NCBI RefSeq assembly: GCF_011383005.1
Contig: NZ_CP049935.1
Span: forward strand, 3,658,001-3,722,000
Direction of reading: 5' to 3'
DNA length: 64,000 nt
From: Phycicoccus sp. HDW14
GTDB lineage: Bacteria > Actinomycetota > Actinomycetes > Actinomycetales > Dermatophilaceae
Made by a program: the position numbers and the translations under genes. The notes under the pieces are model-generated. The model saw nothing but the letters and a program-made list of their open reading frames with translations, did not search any database and was not told where the DNA came from. Of the stretch, positions 1 through 8,699 are shown piece after piece. The number at the start of each line of letters is the position of its first letter. Positions within the stretch are counted from its first letter, which is position 1.

Positions 1-23
1 CGCCCGGACCTCACCGCCCGCGG

Positions 24-515
24 TCAGAGCGGCCGGTGCATCACGTGCAGGCCGACCCGTCCGTGCCGTCGTGACTCGAAGGCCTCCGGCACGGTGCCGA
101 CGACCACGAAGCCGAGCGAGCGCCAGAGGGCCACGGCCGCGGTGTTGGTCTCGACGACCGCGTTGAACTGCATCGCGGTGTGGCCCGCGGCGCGGGCGTG
201 CGCGAGCACCCACTCGCCGAGGGCGCGGCCGACACCCCGACCCCGTGCGGTCTCGGCGACCATGAACGACGCCGTGGCCACGTGGGCGCCGCGTCCCGGC
301 CGGTTGGGCCCGGTCTTCGCCGAGCCGAGCAGCGCCCCGGTCCCCTCGTCGACGGCCACGACCGTGAGACCGGGTGGTGCCTCGACCCACAGGGCCTCGA
401 TCTCGGTGTCACCGAGGTCCTCGGGGTACGCGTACGTCTCGCCGTCGTCGACGACGGCGTGGAAGAGCGGGAGGAACGCCGGGAGGTCGGTGGCGACGAA
501 GGGACGGATGAGCAC
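24..515 (-). CDS. GNAT family N-acetyltransferase
   Basis: This 163-aa protein has the GNAT fold signature. The acetyl-CoA pyrophosphate loop RGRGVGRALG is at about residues 91-100, followed by the helix-strand motif NTAAVALWRSLGF at about 124-136. GNAT enzymes move an acetyl group from acetyl-CoA to an amine; the closest architecture is that of small cytosolic acetyltransferases acting on amino-acid-like compounds. The substrate cannot be read from sequence. The GTG start at 515 is chosen because a TACCCT -10 box lies exactly 6 nt upstream and there is no Shine-Dalgarno, which indicates a leaderless mRNA. It lies downstream of, and on the same strand as, the split-barrel gene. Confidence 0.9.
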   Translation of the reverse strand: MLIRPFVATDLPAFLPLFHAVVDDGETYAYPEDLGDTEIEALWVEAPPGLTVVAVDEGTGALLGSAKTGPNRPGRGAHVATASFMVAETARGRGVGRALGEWVLAHARAAGHTAMQFNAVVETNTAAVALWRSLGFVVVGTVPEAFESRRHGRVGLHVMHRPL

Positions 516-521
516 GCCCCG

Positions 522-527
522 AGGGTA
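522..527 (-). promoter_or_regulatory. Leaderless -10 box of the GNAT gene
   Basis: TACCCT on the minus strand, 6 nt before the GTG start at 515. There is no purine-rich ribosome site between box and start. Confidence 0.5.
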
Positions 528-539
528 GGCCCGGCGGGC

Positions 540-974
540 TCAGGCCTCGTGCGGCGGCCGCAGGTGCATCCACGGCCGGGTGAGCGAGAAGCGCCGGCCG
601 GTCAGCTCGTCGACCGTGATGGCCACGACGTTGAGCTTGACGGTGTCGACCCAGGGCCGCAGCGGAAGCTCCTCGGTCTCGTCGGCCTCGGCGCCGTCGA
701 GGGTGCGCGCGCGGCCGCGGACGACGACGCTGCGGGCCTCCTCGTCGTCGATCTCGTCGATCTCGAAGGCGACGTCGGCGTTCATCGTCAGGCCGAGGAG
801 CTTGCTGCCCTCGGCCGTGCGGACGACGATGCGGTCCTGGGCGTCGATGGCGTAGTTGATCGGCGTGATGTGCACCTCGTCGGCCAGGTGGAAGGCCAGC
901 CGCCCGAACTCGTTGCCGCGCAACATCGCCCACGATTCCTCGCGGGACAGCGTGGTGACCGGTGACTCGCTCAT
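540..974 (-). CDS. Pyridoxamine 5'-phosphate oxidase-family (flavin split-barrel) protein
   Basis: The 144-aa protein matches the small single-domain split-barrel flavoproteins of actinobacteria. It has a GRLAFHLADEVHITPINY strand pair at about residues 24-41, RTAEGSKL at about 52-59, and SVVVRGRAR at about 82-90. Members bind FMN, F420 or heme and reduce or bind small molecules; the cofactor cannot be decided here. The ATG at 974 is preceded by a strong AGGAGG about 5 nt upstream, so this start is preferred over longer in-frame readings. It is divergent from the flavin monooxygenase at 1078, with a short inverted repeat between them. Confidence 0.85.
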   Translation of the reverse strand: MSESPVTTLSREESWAMLRGNEFGRLAFHLADEVHITPINYAIDAQDRIVVRTAEGSKLLGLTMNADVAFEIDEIDDEEARSVVVRGRARTLDGAEADETEELPLRPWVDTVKLNVVAITVDELTGRRFSLTRPWMHLRPPHEA

Positions 975-1002
975 GGATGCCTCCTGCGGCGCCTCGGGAC
1001 CA

Positions 1003-1020
1003 ACTACTACGAAGTGTAGT
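1003..1020. promoter_or_regulatory. Inverted repeat between divergent genes
   Basis: An ACTAC arm (1006-1010), a 5-nt spacer and a GTAGT arm (1016-1020), with a second ACTAC at 1003, lie in the divergent promoter region of the split-barrel gene and the monooxygenase. It could be a repressor operator, but no regulator gene is adjacent. Confidence 0.3.
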
Positions 1021-1064
1021 GGGAAACCTCTCCGGTGTCCGCCCCGGGCCGTGTGATGTGGGCG

Positions 1065-1070
1065 TAGTCT
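1065..1070 (+). promoter_or_regulatory. Leaderless -10 box of the flavin monooxygenase
   Basis: TAGTCT lies 7 nt before the GTG at 1078. It supports this start and a leaderless transcript. Confidence 0.45.
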
Positions 1071-1077
1071 CCCGACC

Positions 1078-2228
1078 GTGGAGGACACGCGCGTCGAGGA
1101 GGTCGTCGTCGTGGGCGCCGGGCCGGGTGGGCTGGCGGTCGCCGCGGCGCTGCGGACCCGGGGGTCGACGCGCTCGTCGTCGACCGGGCCCGGCAGGTCG
1201 GGGAGTCGTGGCGCAACCACTACGACCGCCTGCACCTGCACACCCCACGGGGCTGGTCGCACCTCCCGGGGTACCGCATCCCGCGCCGGTTCGGCCGCTG
1301 GGTCGCCCGTGCCGACGTCGTGCGCTACCTCGAGGAGTACGCCGACCACCACCGGGTGCGGCTGCGGCTCGGCACCCCCGTCGAACGGGTGGAGCGGGTC
1401 GGGGCGGGAGCGCCCGACGGCGCCCGCTGGACGGTGCGCCTCGGTGACGGCTCGAGCGTCGCGGCCCGGCACGTCGTCGTCGCGACCGGCTACAACCACA
1501 CGCCCGTCGAGCCCTCGTGGCCCGGCCTCGACACCTTCACCGGCGAGCTCGTGCTCGCCCGTGACTACCGCACCGGGCGTCCGTGGGCCGGCCGCGACGT
1601 GCTCGTCGTCGGCACCGGGAACACGGGCACCGAGATCGCCACCGACCTCGCCGAGCAGGGCGCGACCCGGGTCTGGCTCGCCGTCCGGACGCCCCCGCAC
1701 ATCCTGTCCCGCACCCGTTTCGGGGTGCCGGCCCAGGCCACCGGCATCGCCGTCCGCCGGCTGCCCCCGAAGGTCGTCGACCGCGTCGCCGGCGTGCTGG
1801 CGGTCGTCCAGGAGCCCGACCTCTCCGAGCACGGGATGCCCCGCGCCGGCCGCGACCTGTACTCCCGCGTGCTCGACGGGCGCATCCCGGTGCAGGACGT
1901 CGGGGTCGTGGCGGCCATCCGGGCCGGACGCGTCGAGCCGGTCGCCGCGGTCGAGTCGCTCGACGGCGGCGAGGTGGTGCTGGCCGACGGCACCCGGGTG
2001 TCACCGGACGTCGTCGTCGTCGCCACCGGCTACCGCGCCGGGCTCGAGCCGCTCGTGGGCCACCTCGACGTGCTCGGCGAGCGGGGCCTGCCCGTCACGC
2101 ACGGCGCCGAGCCGTCGCCGACCGCGCCCGGCCTGTGGTTCACCGGGTACACCAACCCCATCTCCGGGATGCTGCGCGAGCTGGCCATCGACGCCCAGAA
2201 GATCGCCCGGGCCGTCACCCGCACCTGA
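1078..2228 (+). CDS. Flavin-containing monooxygenase (apparent frameshift)
   Basis: The corrected product is about 383 aa. The FAD dinucleotide motif GAGPGGL is at about residues 13-19, the NADPH motif GTGNTGTEIATDL is central, and VVATGYRAG lies near the C-terminus. This is the layout of class B FMO/YUCCA-like enzymes, which use NADPH and O2 to oxidise soft nucleophiles or keto acids. The usual fingerprint FxGxxxH is present as FTGELVL, so the conserved His is Leu. The reading frame breaks at the five-G run 1160-1164. Adding one G joins RTRG to VDALVVDRARQVG and restores the family sequence, so I treat this as one gene. The break may be a sequence error. Confidence 0.85.
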
Positions 2229-2283
2229 CCGTTGCGCCGTCGCCCAGCTCCGTCAGGGTGTCCTCCCGAGATCCGGTCGCCGC

Positions 2284-2321
2284 GTCAGGGATCCCGGTCG
2301 TTGGGTCAGGGATCCCGGTCG
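2284..2321. repeat. Short direct repeat, 21-nt period
   Basis: GTCAGGGATCCCGGTCG occurs at 2284-2300 and again at 2305-2321. A degenerate third copy (GAGATCCGGTCG) lies just upstream. The repeats sit between the convergent monooxygenase and enoyl-reductase-like genes, where most other gene pairs in this window carry a hairpin. Function unknown. Confidence 0.7.
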
Positions 2322-2365
2322 GAGCGACTGCAGTTCTGGCACCCACCACCTGGTCCCGGCGGGCC

Positions 2366-3640
2366 TCATCCCGCGAGGCGCTCGACCTCGAGAGTGAAGC
2401 CGTGGGCGCGCAGGCGGTGCACGAGCGGCATGCCGAGCGCGGTCGCCGGCGTCAGCACCCCGGACGTGTCGGGCAGCCCGGCGTCGTCCTCGGCGAGGGC
2501 GAGCGCGGCCTGCCCGAGCATCACCGCGGTGCCGGAGTAGCCCGGGTCGTACGGTGCCGCCACGGTGGCCCGGTACCGGGCGCCGTCGGTCGCCTCGGCC
2601 GTGACCTCCATCCGGAAGCGCCCGGAGCCCATCGCCTCCTCGCTCGGACCCTCGCCCGGCGCGGGCAGCACCCGGTCGAGCACCGCCCGGGTCGGGGCGA
2701 AGGCCATCCCGGCGAGGCCGGCGAGCAGGCCGGCCGAGACCACACCGGCGGTCACGGCCCCGCGCGGACCGCTGCCGTAGTCGGAGTACTCGGTGTAGCG
2801 GAACCCGTTGCCGTAGTGGAGCAGTGACGCCGACCGGGCGACGATGCGGGTGTTGAAGGCGGCCATGACGAACGGGCCCGTGAAGTGGTCGTTGTCGGGG
2901 TCGCGGCGCACCGGCGAGGCCTTGACGACGCGGTCGAGCACGCCGGCGAGCCCGTCGCGGCGAGCACGTGACGACCCGGACGGACGCGGCGGCCGCCCGC
3001 CCTCGGCGAGCGCCCACGGGTCGCCGGCGATGCGTCGGGTCGAGGGGTCGGAGCGCATCTCGATGGCCTGGGTGCGGGCCGAGTCGACGGTCCCGCCGCT
3101 GAAGCCGCCCTTCATGCTGCGCACCGCGAGCCGGGTCGCCCCGAGCTCGGCGCCGTCGGCCCGGGCGGCGTCGGCGCAGAGCATCACCCCGAGGTCGCTG
3201 GGGATCGAGTCGAAGCCGCACGCGTGGACGATGCGGGCGCCCGACAGCATCGCCGGCTCGTGGTTGGCGCCGACGCTGCGGTGGACGAAGAGGACCTCGC
3301 CGGTGAGGTCGCAGTAGTGGGTGCCCGCCTCCGCGCATGCGGCGGCCAGCGGCACACCGAACTTCGCGTACGGACCCACCGTGGTGACCACGACGCGGGT
3401 CCGCGCCGCGAGGTCGCCGACGGCGGCCTCGTCGAGCGCGTCGACGACGAGCAACGGCCACTCGGAAGCGCTGTCCCCCAACGACGCCCGCACGTCCTCG
3501 AGCCTCGTCCGGGAGCGGCCGGCGAGGCCGATGCGCACCCCGTCCGGCGCGTTGTCGGCGAGGTGCCGGGCGGTGAGCCGCCCGACGAACCCGGTGGCGC
3601 CGAAGAGGACGATGTCGAGCTCGCGAGCGGCGGTGGTCAT
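2366..3640 (-). CDS. Saccharopine dehydrogenase NADP-binding domain protein (trans-acting enoyl reductase type)
   Basis: The 424-aa protein opens with a Rossmann motif (VLFGATGFVGRLTARHL, about residues 11-27). It continues with the long variable C-terminal part typical of actinobacterial trans-acting enoyl reductases such as mycobacterial Rv2449c/Rv2953 relatives. In mycobacteria some of these work with polyketide synthases; no polyketide genes occur here, so a lipid or general reductase role is only inferred. The ATG at 3640 has TAGGGT 6 nt upstream, so it probably has its own leaderless promoter, although the kinase gene ends only 32 nt before it. Confidence 0.82.
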   Translation of the reverse strand: MTTAARELDIVLFGATGFVGRLTARHLADNAPDGVRIGLAGRSRTRLEDVRASLGDSASEWPLLVVDALDEAAVGDLAARTRVVVTTVGPYAKFGVPLAAACAEAGTHYCDLTGEVLFVHRSVGANHEPAMLSGARIVHACGFDSIPSDLGVMLCADAARADGAELGATRLAVRSMKGGFSGGTVDSARTQAIEMRSDPSTRRIAGDPWALAEGGRPPRPSGSSRARRDGLAGVLDRVVKASPVRRDPDNDHFTGPFVMAAFNTRIVARSASLLHYGNGFRYTEYSDYGSGPRGAVTAGVVSAGLLAGLAGMAFAPTRAVLDRVLPAPGEGPSEEAMGSGRFRMEVTAEATDGARYRATVAAPYDPGYSGTAVMLGQAALALAEDDAGLPDTSGVLTPATALGMPLVHRLRAHGFTLEVERLAG

Positions 3641-3646
3641 CCCGTC

Positions 3647-3652
3647 ACCCTA
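3647..3652 (-). promoter_or_regulatory. Leaderless -10 box of the enoyl-reductase-like gene
   Basis: TAGGGT on the minus strand lies 6 nt before the ATG at 3640, in the gap after the sugar kinase gene. Confidence 0.5.
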
Positions 3653-3672
3653 CGGGCGCGACCCGCCCGGGG

Positions 3673-5092
3673 TCAGGCCGTGGCGCCCGGGTACGTCGTC
3701 GCGAGGGCCGCGGCGTACCGACCGCGGGCCTGCGCGCCCTGCTCGGGTGCGGCCGGGTCGACGGTGGCCTCGACGGCCAGCGGCCACTCGGGAGCCGACG
3801 GCCCGCCCCGAGCGCCCACGCGGCCTGGCGGGCGGCGCCCACGGCCACGTACTCGCCGGGCGCCGGCACGGCCACGGGGGCGCCGAACAGGTCGGGGGCG
3901 ATGCGGCGCACCGCGGTGGAGGCGGCGGCCCCCCGATGAGCAGCACCCGGTCGACCGCGCAGCCGGCGTCGCGCACGGCGTCGACGGCACTCGCCAGCCC
4001 GAGGAGCATCCCCTCGACGACGGCCCGGGCGAGGTTCTCGGGAGTGGCGTTGCCGCGCGTGATGCCGTGCAGCGCACCGGTGGCCGTCGGGAGGTTGGGG
4101 GTGCGCTCACCGTCGAGGAAGGGCAGGAGGGTCAGCCCGCCGGCGCCCGGTTCGGCGGCGAGGGCCAGCCGGTCGAGCCCTGCGTGGTCGACCCCGAGCA
4201 TCGAGGCACCGGCGGTGAGCACCCGGGCCGCGTTGAGCGTGCAGACGAGCGGGAGGAAGCCGTCCTCGGCGTCGGCGAAGGACTGGACGAAGCCGCGCGG
4301 GTCGGCCGTCGGGCGGTCGTGGCGGGCGAACGCAGTGCCGCTGGTGCCGAGCGAGACCACGACGTCGCCGGGGCGCAGCCCGAGGCCGAGCGCCGCCCCC
4401 ATGTTGTCGCCGGTGCCGGGGGCCACGGCCAGTCCGTCGCGCGTGCGACCGACGACCTCGGACGGGCCGGCGACCCGCGGCACGGCGAGGTCGCGGCCGG
4501 CGGCCATCCGCAGCAGGTCGGGCCGGTACTCGCGCGTGGCGGCGTCGAAGTACCCCGTGCCGGAGGCGTCCCCGGCGTCGGTGGTCCACTCCGCGAAGCC
4601 ACCGCCGGCGGCGAGGATGCGCCCGGTCAGCCAGTCGTGGGGCAGCACGACCCGGGCGGCGCGCTCCATCGAGGCGGGCTCGTGGTCGCGCACCCAGCGC
4701 AGCTTGGCGGCGGTGATCGCGGCGAGCGGGACGATGCCGACCGCATCGGCCCAGTCCTGCGCCCCGCCGAGCTCGTCGACGAGGTCGCGCGCGGTGCCGG
4801 CCGAGCGGGTGTCGTTCCACAGCAACGCCGGCCGCACGACCTCGTCGGCGTCGTCGAGCAGGACCATCCCGTGCTGCTGGCCACCGACCGCGAGCGCCTG
4901 CACGCCGTCGAGCAGCCCGCCGGAGGTCGCCTCCTCCCAGGCCCGCCACCAGTGGGCGGGGTCGACCTCCGTGGCGTCGGGATGGGTCCCGCGACCGATC
5001 CGGACGACCTCCCCGGTCTCGGCGTCGCACACGGCGACCTTGCACGACTGGGTGGAGGTGTCGACCCCGGCGACGAGCGGGCGGGTGGACAT
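3673..5092 (-). CDS. xylB: FGGY-family carbohydrate kinase, xylulokinase-like (two apparent frameshifts)
   Basis: The corrected product is about 473 aa, the usual length of xylulokinase. It has the N-terminal ATPase motif [10 protein letters not shown] (about residues 10-19), the HDWLTGRI segment, and the C-terminal phosphate-binding [10 protein letters not shown]. These enzymes phosphorylate D-xylulose or a related ketose or polyol with ATP in the cytosol. The frame breaks at two C runs, 3929-3934 and 3806-3809; one base added to each restores continuous family sequence ending in [14 protein letters not shown]. It is divergent from a SorC-type regulator, which fits sugar-responsive control. 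No xylose isomerase gene is in the window, so the substrate is inferred. Confidence 0.85.
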
Positions 5093-5132
5093 GGTCTCGG
5101 CCTTTCGGGGGAGTTTGGCGGCGAGGGCTCAG

Positions 5133-5152
5133 GTGAACGATAATCCGCTCAC
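5133..5152. promoter_or_regulatory. Candidate SorC-family operator
   Basis: GTGA (5133-5136) and TCAC (5149-5152) flank an AT-richer core with GATAAT, a stretch that stands out in this GC-rich DNA. It sits between the divergent kinase and SorC genes, where autoregulatory operators of this family are usual. The assignment is inferred from position and symmetry. Confidence 0.45.
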
Positions 5153-5175
5153 GTGAGAGTGCGGAGGACGGGCCC

Positions 5176-6129
5176 GTGATCGAGACCGAGTCCCTCCGGG
5201 CGACCGACGCGGTGCTCGCGTCCGAGGCCGCCCGCCGGTACTACCTCGCCGGCGAGAGCAAGGTCGACATCGCCGCGGCGATGCACATCAGCCGGTTCAA
5301 GGTCGCCCGGCTGCTCGAGGCGGCCCGCGCCGCCGGCATCGTGCGCATCGAGATCGTCGACCGCGGCGGGGTCGACGGCGAGCTGTCGACCCGGCTGCGC
5401 ACCGCGTTCGGTCTGCGCCGCTGCGTCGTCGTCGACTGCCCCGACGACGCCCCGCGGCTGCGCGCCCACGTCGGGTCGGCGGGCGCCGACGTGCTCCTCG
5501 ACGTCGTGGGTCCGGACGACGTCCTCGGCCTGCCGTGGGCCCGCACCGTGAGCGCGATGCTCGAGGCGCTGCCCGCCCTGCCGCCCGTCCCGGTGGTCCA
5601 GCTGAGCGGCTCGATGGCCATCCCCGGCGAGCACAGCCCCGTCGACATGGTCCGGGCCGCCGCCGCCCTCGCCGGACAGGACGCCAACGTCTTCTACGCG
5701 CCGTTCATCCTCGACGACGCCGAGAGCGCGGCGGCCCTGCGCCGCCAGCCGGCCGTCGCGGCGGCCATGGCCGAGGTCGACCGGGTCACCGTCGCCGTCA
5801 TGAGCATCGGGGCCTGGGTGCCGGGCCACTCGACCATCCACGACGCCGTCGACGACGCCGTGCGGGCCGACGTCGCCGCCACGGGTGCCGTCGGGGAGGC
5901 GCTGGGGGTGTTCGTCGACGCCGAGGGCCGCGCCGTGCACCCCGAGCTCGTCGACCGGATGGTCACCATCGGGGCGGAGCAGCTGCGGCGGGTGCCCGAG
6001 CGGGTGGCGCTGGCCACCGGGGCCACCAAGGTCGCGGCCGTGCACGCCTTCCTCACCGGCGGCTGGGCGACGACCCTCGTCACCGACCGGTCGCTGGCCA
6101 CCGCCCTGGCCCGCCGCGCCGGCGCCTGA
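5176..6129 (+). CDS. SorC/DeoR-type sugar-binding transcriptional regulator
   Basis: The 317-aa protein has an N-terminal helix-turn-helix (about residues 20-50: the YYLAGESKVDIAAAMHISR region followed by VARLLEAARAAGIV). A SorC sugar-phosphate-binding domain follows, built on a Rossmann-like fold with GLPWARTVSAML and VPVVQLSGSMA. Members bind sugar phosphates and control nearby kinase or transport genes. The GTG start at 5176 has GGAGG about 9 nt upstream. Placement divergent from xylB suggests that the xylB product (a phosphosugar) is the effector. Confidence 0.88.
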   Translation: MIETESLRATDAVLASEAARRYYLAGESKVDIAAAMHISRFKVARLLEAARAAGIVRIEIVDRGGVDGELSTRLRTAFGLRRCVVVDCPDDAPRLRAHVGSAGADVLLDVVGPDDVLGLPWARTVSAMLEALPALPPVPVVQLSGSMAIPGEHSPVDMVRAAAALAGQDANVFYAPFILDDAESAAALRRQPAVAAAMAEVDRVTVAVMSIGAWVPGHSTIHDAVDDAVRADVAATGAVGEALGVFVDAEGRAVHPELVDRMVTIGAEQLRRVPERVALATGATKVAAVHAFLTGGWATTLVTDRSLATALARRAGA

Positions 6130-6149
6130 TCCGGCCCCCCGGCAGCGAC

Positions 6150-6192
6150 CGTGGGTGAACCCGCCGCGCATCCGGCGGCGTGTCCACCCACG
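6150..6192 (+). terminator. Hairpin between the SorC and ROK genes
   Basis: An outer 8-bp stem (6150-6157 with 6185-6192) and an inner CCGCCG/CGGCGG stem (6161-6166 with 6173-6178) lie between two genes on the same strand. No U-tract follows, as is common in high-GC actinobacteria. Confidence 0.5.
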
Positions 6193-6242
6193 TTCGCGGG
6201 GGCGCCGAGCGTCGGTCCTTCCCGTACGGCGTCGAGTGCGCT

Positions 6243-6248
6243 TATCTT
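6243..6248 (+). promoter_or_regulatory. Leaderless -10 box of the ROK gene
   Basis: TATCTT lies 6 nt before the GTG at 6255. No Shine-Dalgarno is present. Confidence 0.5.
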
Positions 6249-6254
6249 TAGCCC

Positions 6255-7445
6255 GTGAATCCAACGGGCCCAGCGCCGGGCTCGCAGGCCTCCCTCCGGG
6301 AGATGAACCGCCTGCGGGTCCTCGACGCCGTCCGCGAGCACGGTGCCCTGACCCAGGTCGAGATCGCCGGCGTCACCGGCCTGTCCGCCGCGAGCGTCTC
6401 GAACCTCGTCAAGGAGCTCGACCTCGCGGGCGCCGTGCAGCTGCGCCCGAGCATCCGCAACGGCCGCCGGGCCACCCAGGTCTCGGTCGCCACCTCGACC
6501 GGGCTCGTCGGCGCCGCCGTGTTCGGCGACCGCGACATCCGGGTCGCCGTGGCCACCGGTCCCGGCGACATCATCAGCCAGAAGCGGATGCCGCTGCCTG
6601 CCGACCACCACGCCGACGAGGGGATGGCCCGGGCCACCCGGCTCATCCAGGAGCTCGCGGAGAACACCGGCCGGACCGCCGGCGACCTGCGCGCGCTCGT
6701 CGTCGGCCTGCCCGCCCCCATCGACACCGTCTCGGGCGAGGTCGGGTCCGAGGGGGTGCTGCCGGGGTGGCGCGGGGTCGCGGTCGGCCAGGCGATGCAG
6801 GACGCCCTCGGCGTGCCGGTGCAGCTCGAGAACACGGCGAACCTCGCCGCCGTCGGCGAATTCAAGCTCGGTGCGCTGCAGGGCATCTCGAACGGCGTGT
6901 TCCTCAAGGTGTCGTACGGCGTGGGGGCCGGCCTGATCATCGGCGGCGAGCTCTTCCGCGGGAGCGCGGGGACGGCCGGCGAGATCGGCCACGTGACCAT
7001 CGACGAGAACGGCCCGATCTGCCGGTGCGGCAACCGGGGATGCCTCGACACCTTCGTCGGGGCCCGCGCGGTGCTCGCCGCCCTCCGACCCAGCCACGGC
7101 ACGCTCACCCTCCGCGACGTCATCGGTCGCGCCCTCGACGGCGACCCGGGCTGCCGCCGGGTGCTCGAGGACTCCGGCCGCCACCTGGGGGTCGCGCTCG
7201 CCGGGGTCGTCAACCTGCTCAACCCGCAGGTCGTCGCGCTCGGCGGCCAGGTGGCCCGGGTCGGCGAGATCCTCCTCGACCCGATGCGCGAGGCCATCGA
7301 GCGCTGCGCCATCCCCAGCGCGGCCGCCTCGGTCGAGGTCCGCGTCGGCCTGCTGCCCCCCGAGGAGGCCGACGTGCGCGGCGCGCTCGCCGTCGCCGAC
7401 CAGCTGCGGGAGGAGGCCGACCGAGCCGCCCTCGCGGTGGGCTGA
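6255..7445 (+). CDS. ROK family transcriptional regulator (Rok7B7/XylR-like)
   Basis: The 396-aa protein has an N-terminal winged helix-turn-helix (about residues 15-60, with LTQVEIAGVTGLSAASVSNLV) and a ROK sugar-kinase-like domain. The zinc site is visible: GHVTIDENGP at about 245-254 followed by CRCGNRGC at about 256-263; the residue pair after it is LD where most family members have LE. In Streptomyces coelicolor the ROK gene rok7B7 lies beside xylFGH and controls xylose uptake. The same order here supports a role as regulator of the downstream importer. The GTG start follows a -10 box directly, so the mRNA is probably leaderless. Confidence 0.9.
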   Translation: MNPTGPAPGSQASLREMNRLRVLDAVREHGALTQVEIAGVTGLSAASVSNLVKELDLAGAVQLRPSIRNGRRATQVSVATSTGLVGAAVFGDRDIRVAVATGPGDIISQKRMPLPADHHADEGMARATRLIQELAENTGRTAGDLRALVVGLPAPIDTVSGEVGSEGVLPGWRGVAVGQAMQDALGVPVQLENTANLAAVGEFKLGALQGISNGVFLKVSYGVGAGLIIGGELFRGSAGTAGEIGHVTIDENGPICRCGNRGCLDTFVGARAVLAALRPSHGTLTLRDVIGRALDGDPGCRRVLEDSGRHLGVALAGVVNLLNPQVVALGGQVARVGEILLDPMREAIERCAIPSAAASVEVRVGLLPPEEADVRGALAVADQLREEADRAALAVG

Positions 7446-7486
7446 GCGTCGTGACCGAATCGTTGTCGTCCACCCTTGTCTTCAAA

Positions 7487-7500
7487 CCTTGACGTCAAGG
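7487..7500. promoter_or_regulatory. Perfect palindromic operator before xylF
   Basis: CCTTGACGTCAAGG is a perfect 14-bp palindrome. It contains the likely -35 element of the xylFGH promoter, so a bound repressor would block RNA polymerase. The adjacent ROK protein is the obvious candidate. This is inference from position. Confidence 0.6.
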
Positions 7501-7517
7501 CGTGAACCGAGTTGAAT
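7489..7517 (+). promoter_or_regulatory. xylFGH promoter
   Basis: TTGACG at 7489-7494 (-35), a 17-nt spacer and TTGAAT at 7512-7517 (-10) give a sigma-A-like promoter about 50 nt upstream of xylF. The -35 lies inside the palindromic operator. Confidence 0.45.
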
Positions 7518-7568
7518 CCGGAATGACCGCACCAGAGAGGCTGCGGACGTCAGGCACAGGAGAGACAC

Positions 7569-8660
7569 ATGACCACTCGACTCACCCGCTTCGCCGGTGC
7601 CACGCTGGCGCTCGGTCTCACCGTGGCCGGCCTGGCCGCCTGCGGTGACGACAGCTCCGGCGGTGGCTCGAGCACCAGCTCCGGCTCGGGCTCGGGCGGC
7701 GCGAAGAAGATCGCCCTGCTCCTCCCCGAGAACAAGACGGCCCGCTACGAGGCGTTCGACCGCCCGATGTTCGAGGCCGCCGTCAAGGCCGCCTGCGCGG
7801 ACTGCGAGGTCGTCTACAGCAACGCCGAGCAGGACGCCGCGAAGCAGCAGCAGCAGGCCGAGGCCGCCATCACCCAGGGCGTCAACGTCCTCGTCCTCGA
7901 CGCCGTCGACGGCAAGTCGGCCGCGACGATCGTCCAGAACGCCAAGTCCCAGGGCGTCCCGGTCATCGCCTACGACCGCTTCGTCGCCGGCTCGGACTAC
8001 TACGTCTCCTTCGACAACCAGAAGGTCGGCCAGCTGCAGGGCACCGGCCTCGTCGACGCGATGAAGGCCGCGGGCAAGACCAGCGGCGACATCGTCATGA
8101 TCAACGGCTCGCCGACCGACGCCAACGCCGCCGACTTCAAGAAGGGCGCGCACAGCGTCCTCGACAGCAGCGGCTACACCGTCAAGGCCGAGTACGACAC
8201 CCCCGACTGGAGCCCGGACAAGGCCCAGTCGTGGATGGAGGGCCAGGTCGGCTCCGTCAAGGGCAACCTCGTCGGCGTCTACGCCGCCAACGACGGCACC
8301 GCCGGTGGCGCCATCGCCGCCCTCAAGGGTGGCGGCGTCAACCCGCTGCCCCCGGTCACCGGTCAGGACGCCGAGCTCGCCGCCATCCAGCGGATCATCG
8401 CCGGCGACCAGGCGCTGACCATCTACAAGGCCATCAAGCCGCAGGCCGAGGACGCCGCGAAGAACGCGATCGCCCTGGCCAACAAGCAGAAGCCGAGCTC
8501 GTCTGCCGACAAGGAGGGCGTCCCCGCCACCCTGCTCGACCCGGTCGTCGTCACCCAGAAGAACATCAAGGACACGATCATCGCCGACGGCTTCTACAAG
8601 GCCAGCGACATCTGCACCGCCGAGTACGCCGCCGCGTGCACCAAGCTCGGCATCAGCTGA
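7569..8660 (+). CDS. xylF: Sugar ABC transporter substrate-binding lipoprotein (XylF-like)
   Basis: The 363-aa protein has a lipoprotein signal peptide with lipobox LAAC (Cys25). A Gly/Ser linker and a periplasmic-binding-protein type 1 sugar domain follow. Segments such as NKTARYEAFDRPMFEAAV, VLVLDAVDGKSAATIV and VPVIAYDRFVAGSDYYVSFD match XylF/ChvE-type binders of xylose and other aldoses. After processing it would be anchored outside the membrane and deliver sugar to the permease. An ATG start with GGAGAG upstream is clear. It is the first gene of a three-gene operon, downstream of a ROK regulator, as in Streptomyces xylFGH. Confidence 0.92.
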   Translation: MTTRLTRFAGATLALGLTVAGLAACGDDSSGGGSSTSSGSGSGGAKKIALLLPENKTARYEAFDRPMFEAAVKAACADCEVVYSNAEQDAAKQQQQAEAAITQGVNVLVLDAVDGKSAATIVQNAKSQGVPVIAYDRFVAGSDYYVSFDNQKVGQLQGTGLVDAMKAAGKTSGDIVMINGSPTDANAADFKKGAHSVLDSSGYTVKAEYDTPDWSPDKAQSWMEGQVGSVKGNLVGVYAANDGTAGGAIAALKGGGVNPLPPVTGQDAELAAIQRIIAGDQALTIYKAIKPQAEDAAKNAIALANKQKPSSSADKEGVPATLLDPVVVTQKNIKDTIIADGFYKASDICTAEYAAACTKLGIS

Positions 8661-8699
8661 CCTTCTCCTCCCGATCCCTCACGAAGGAGTGAGCCGACC

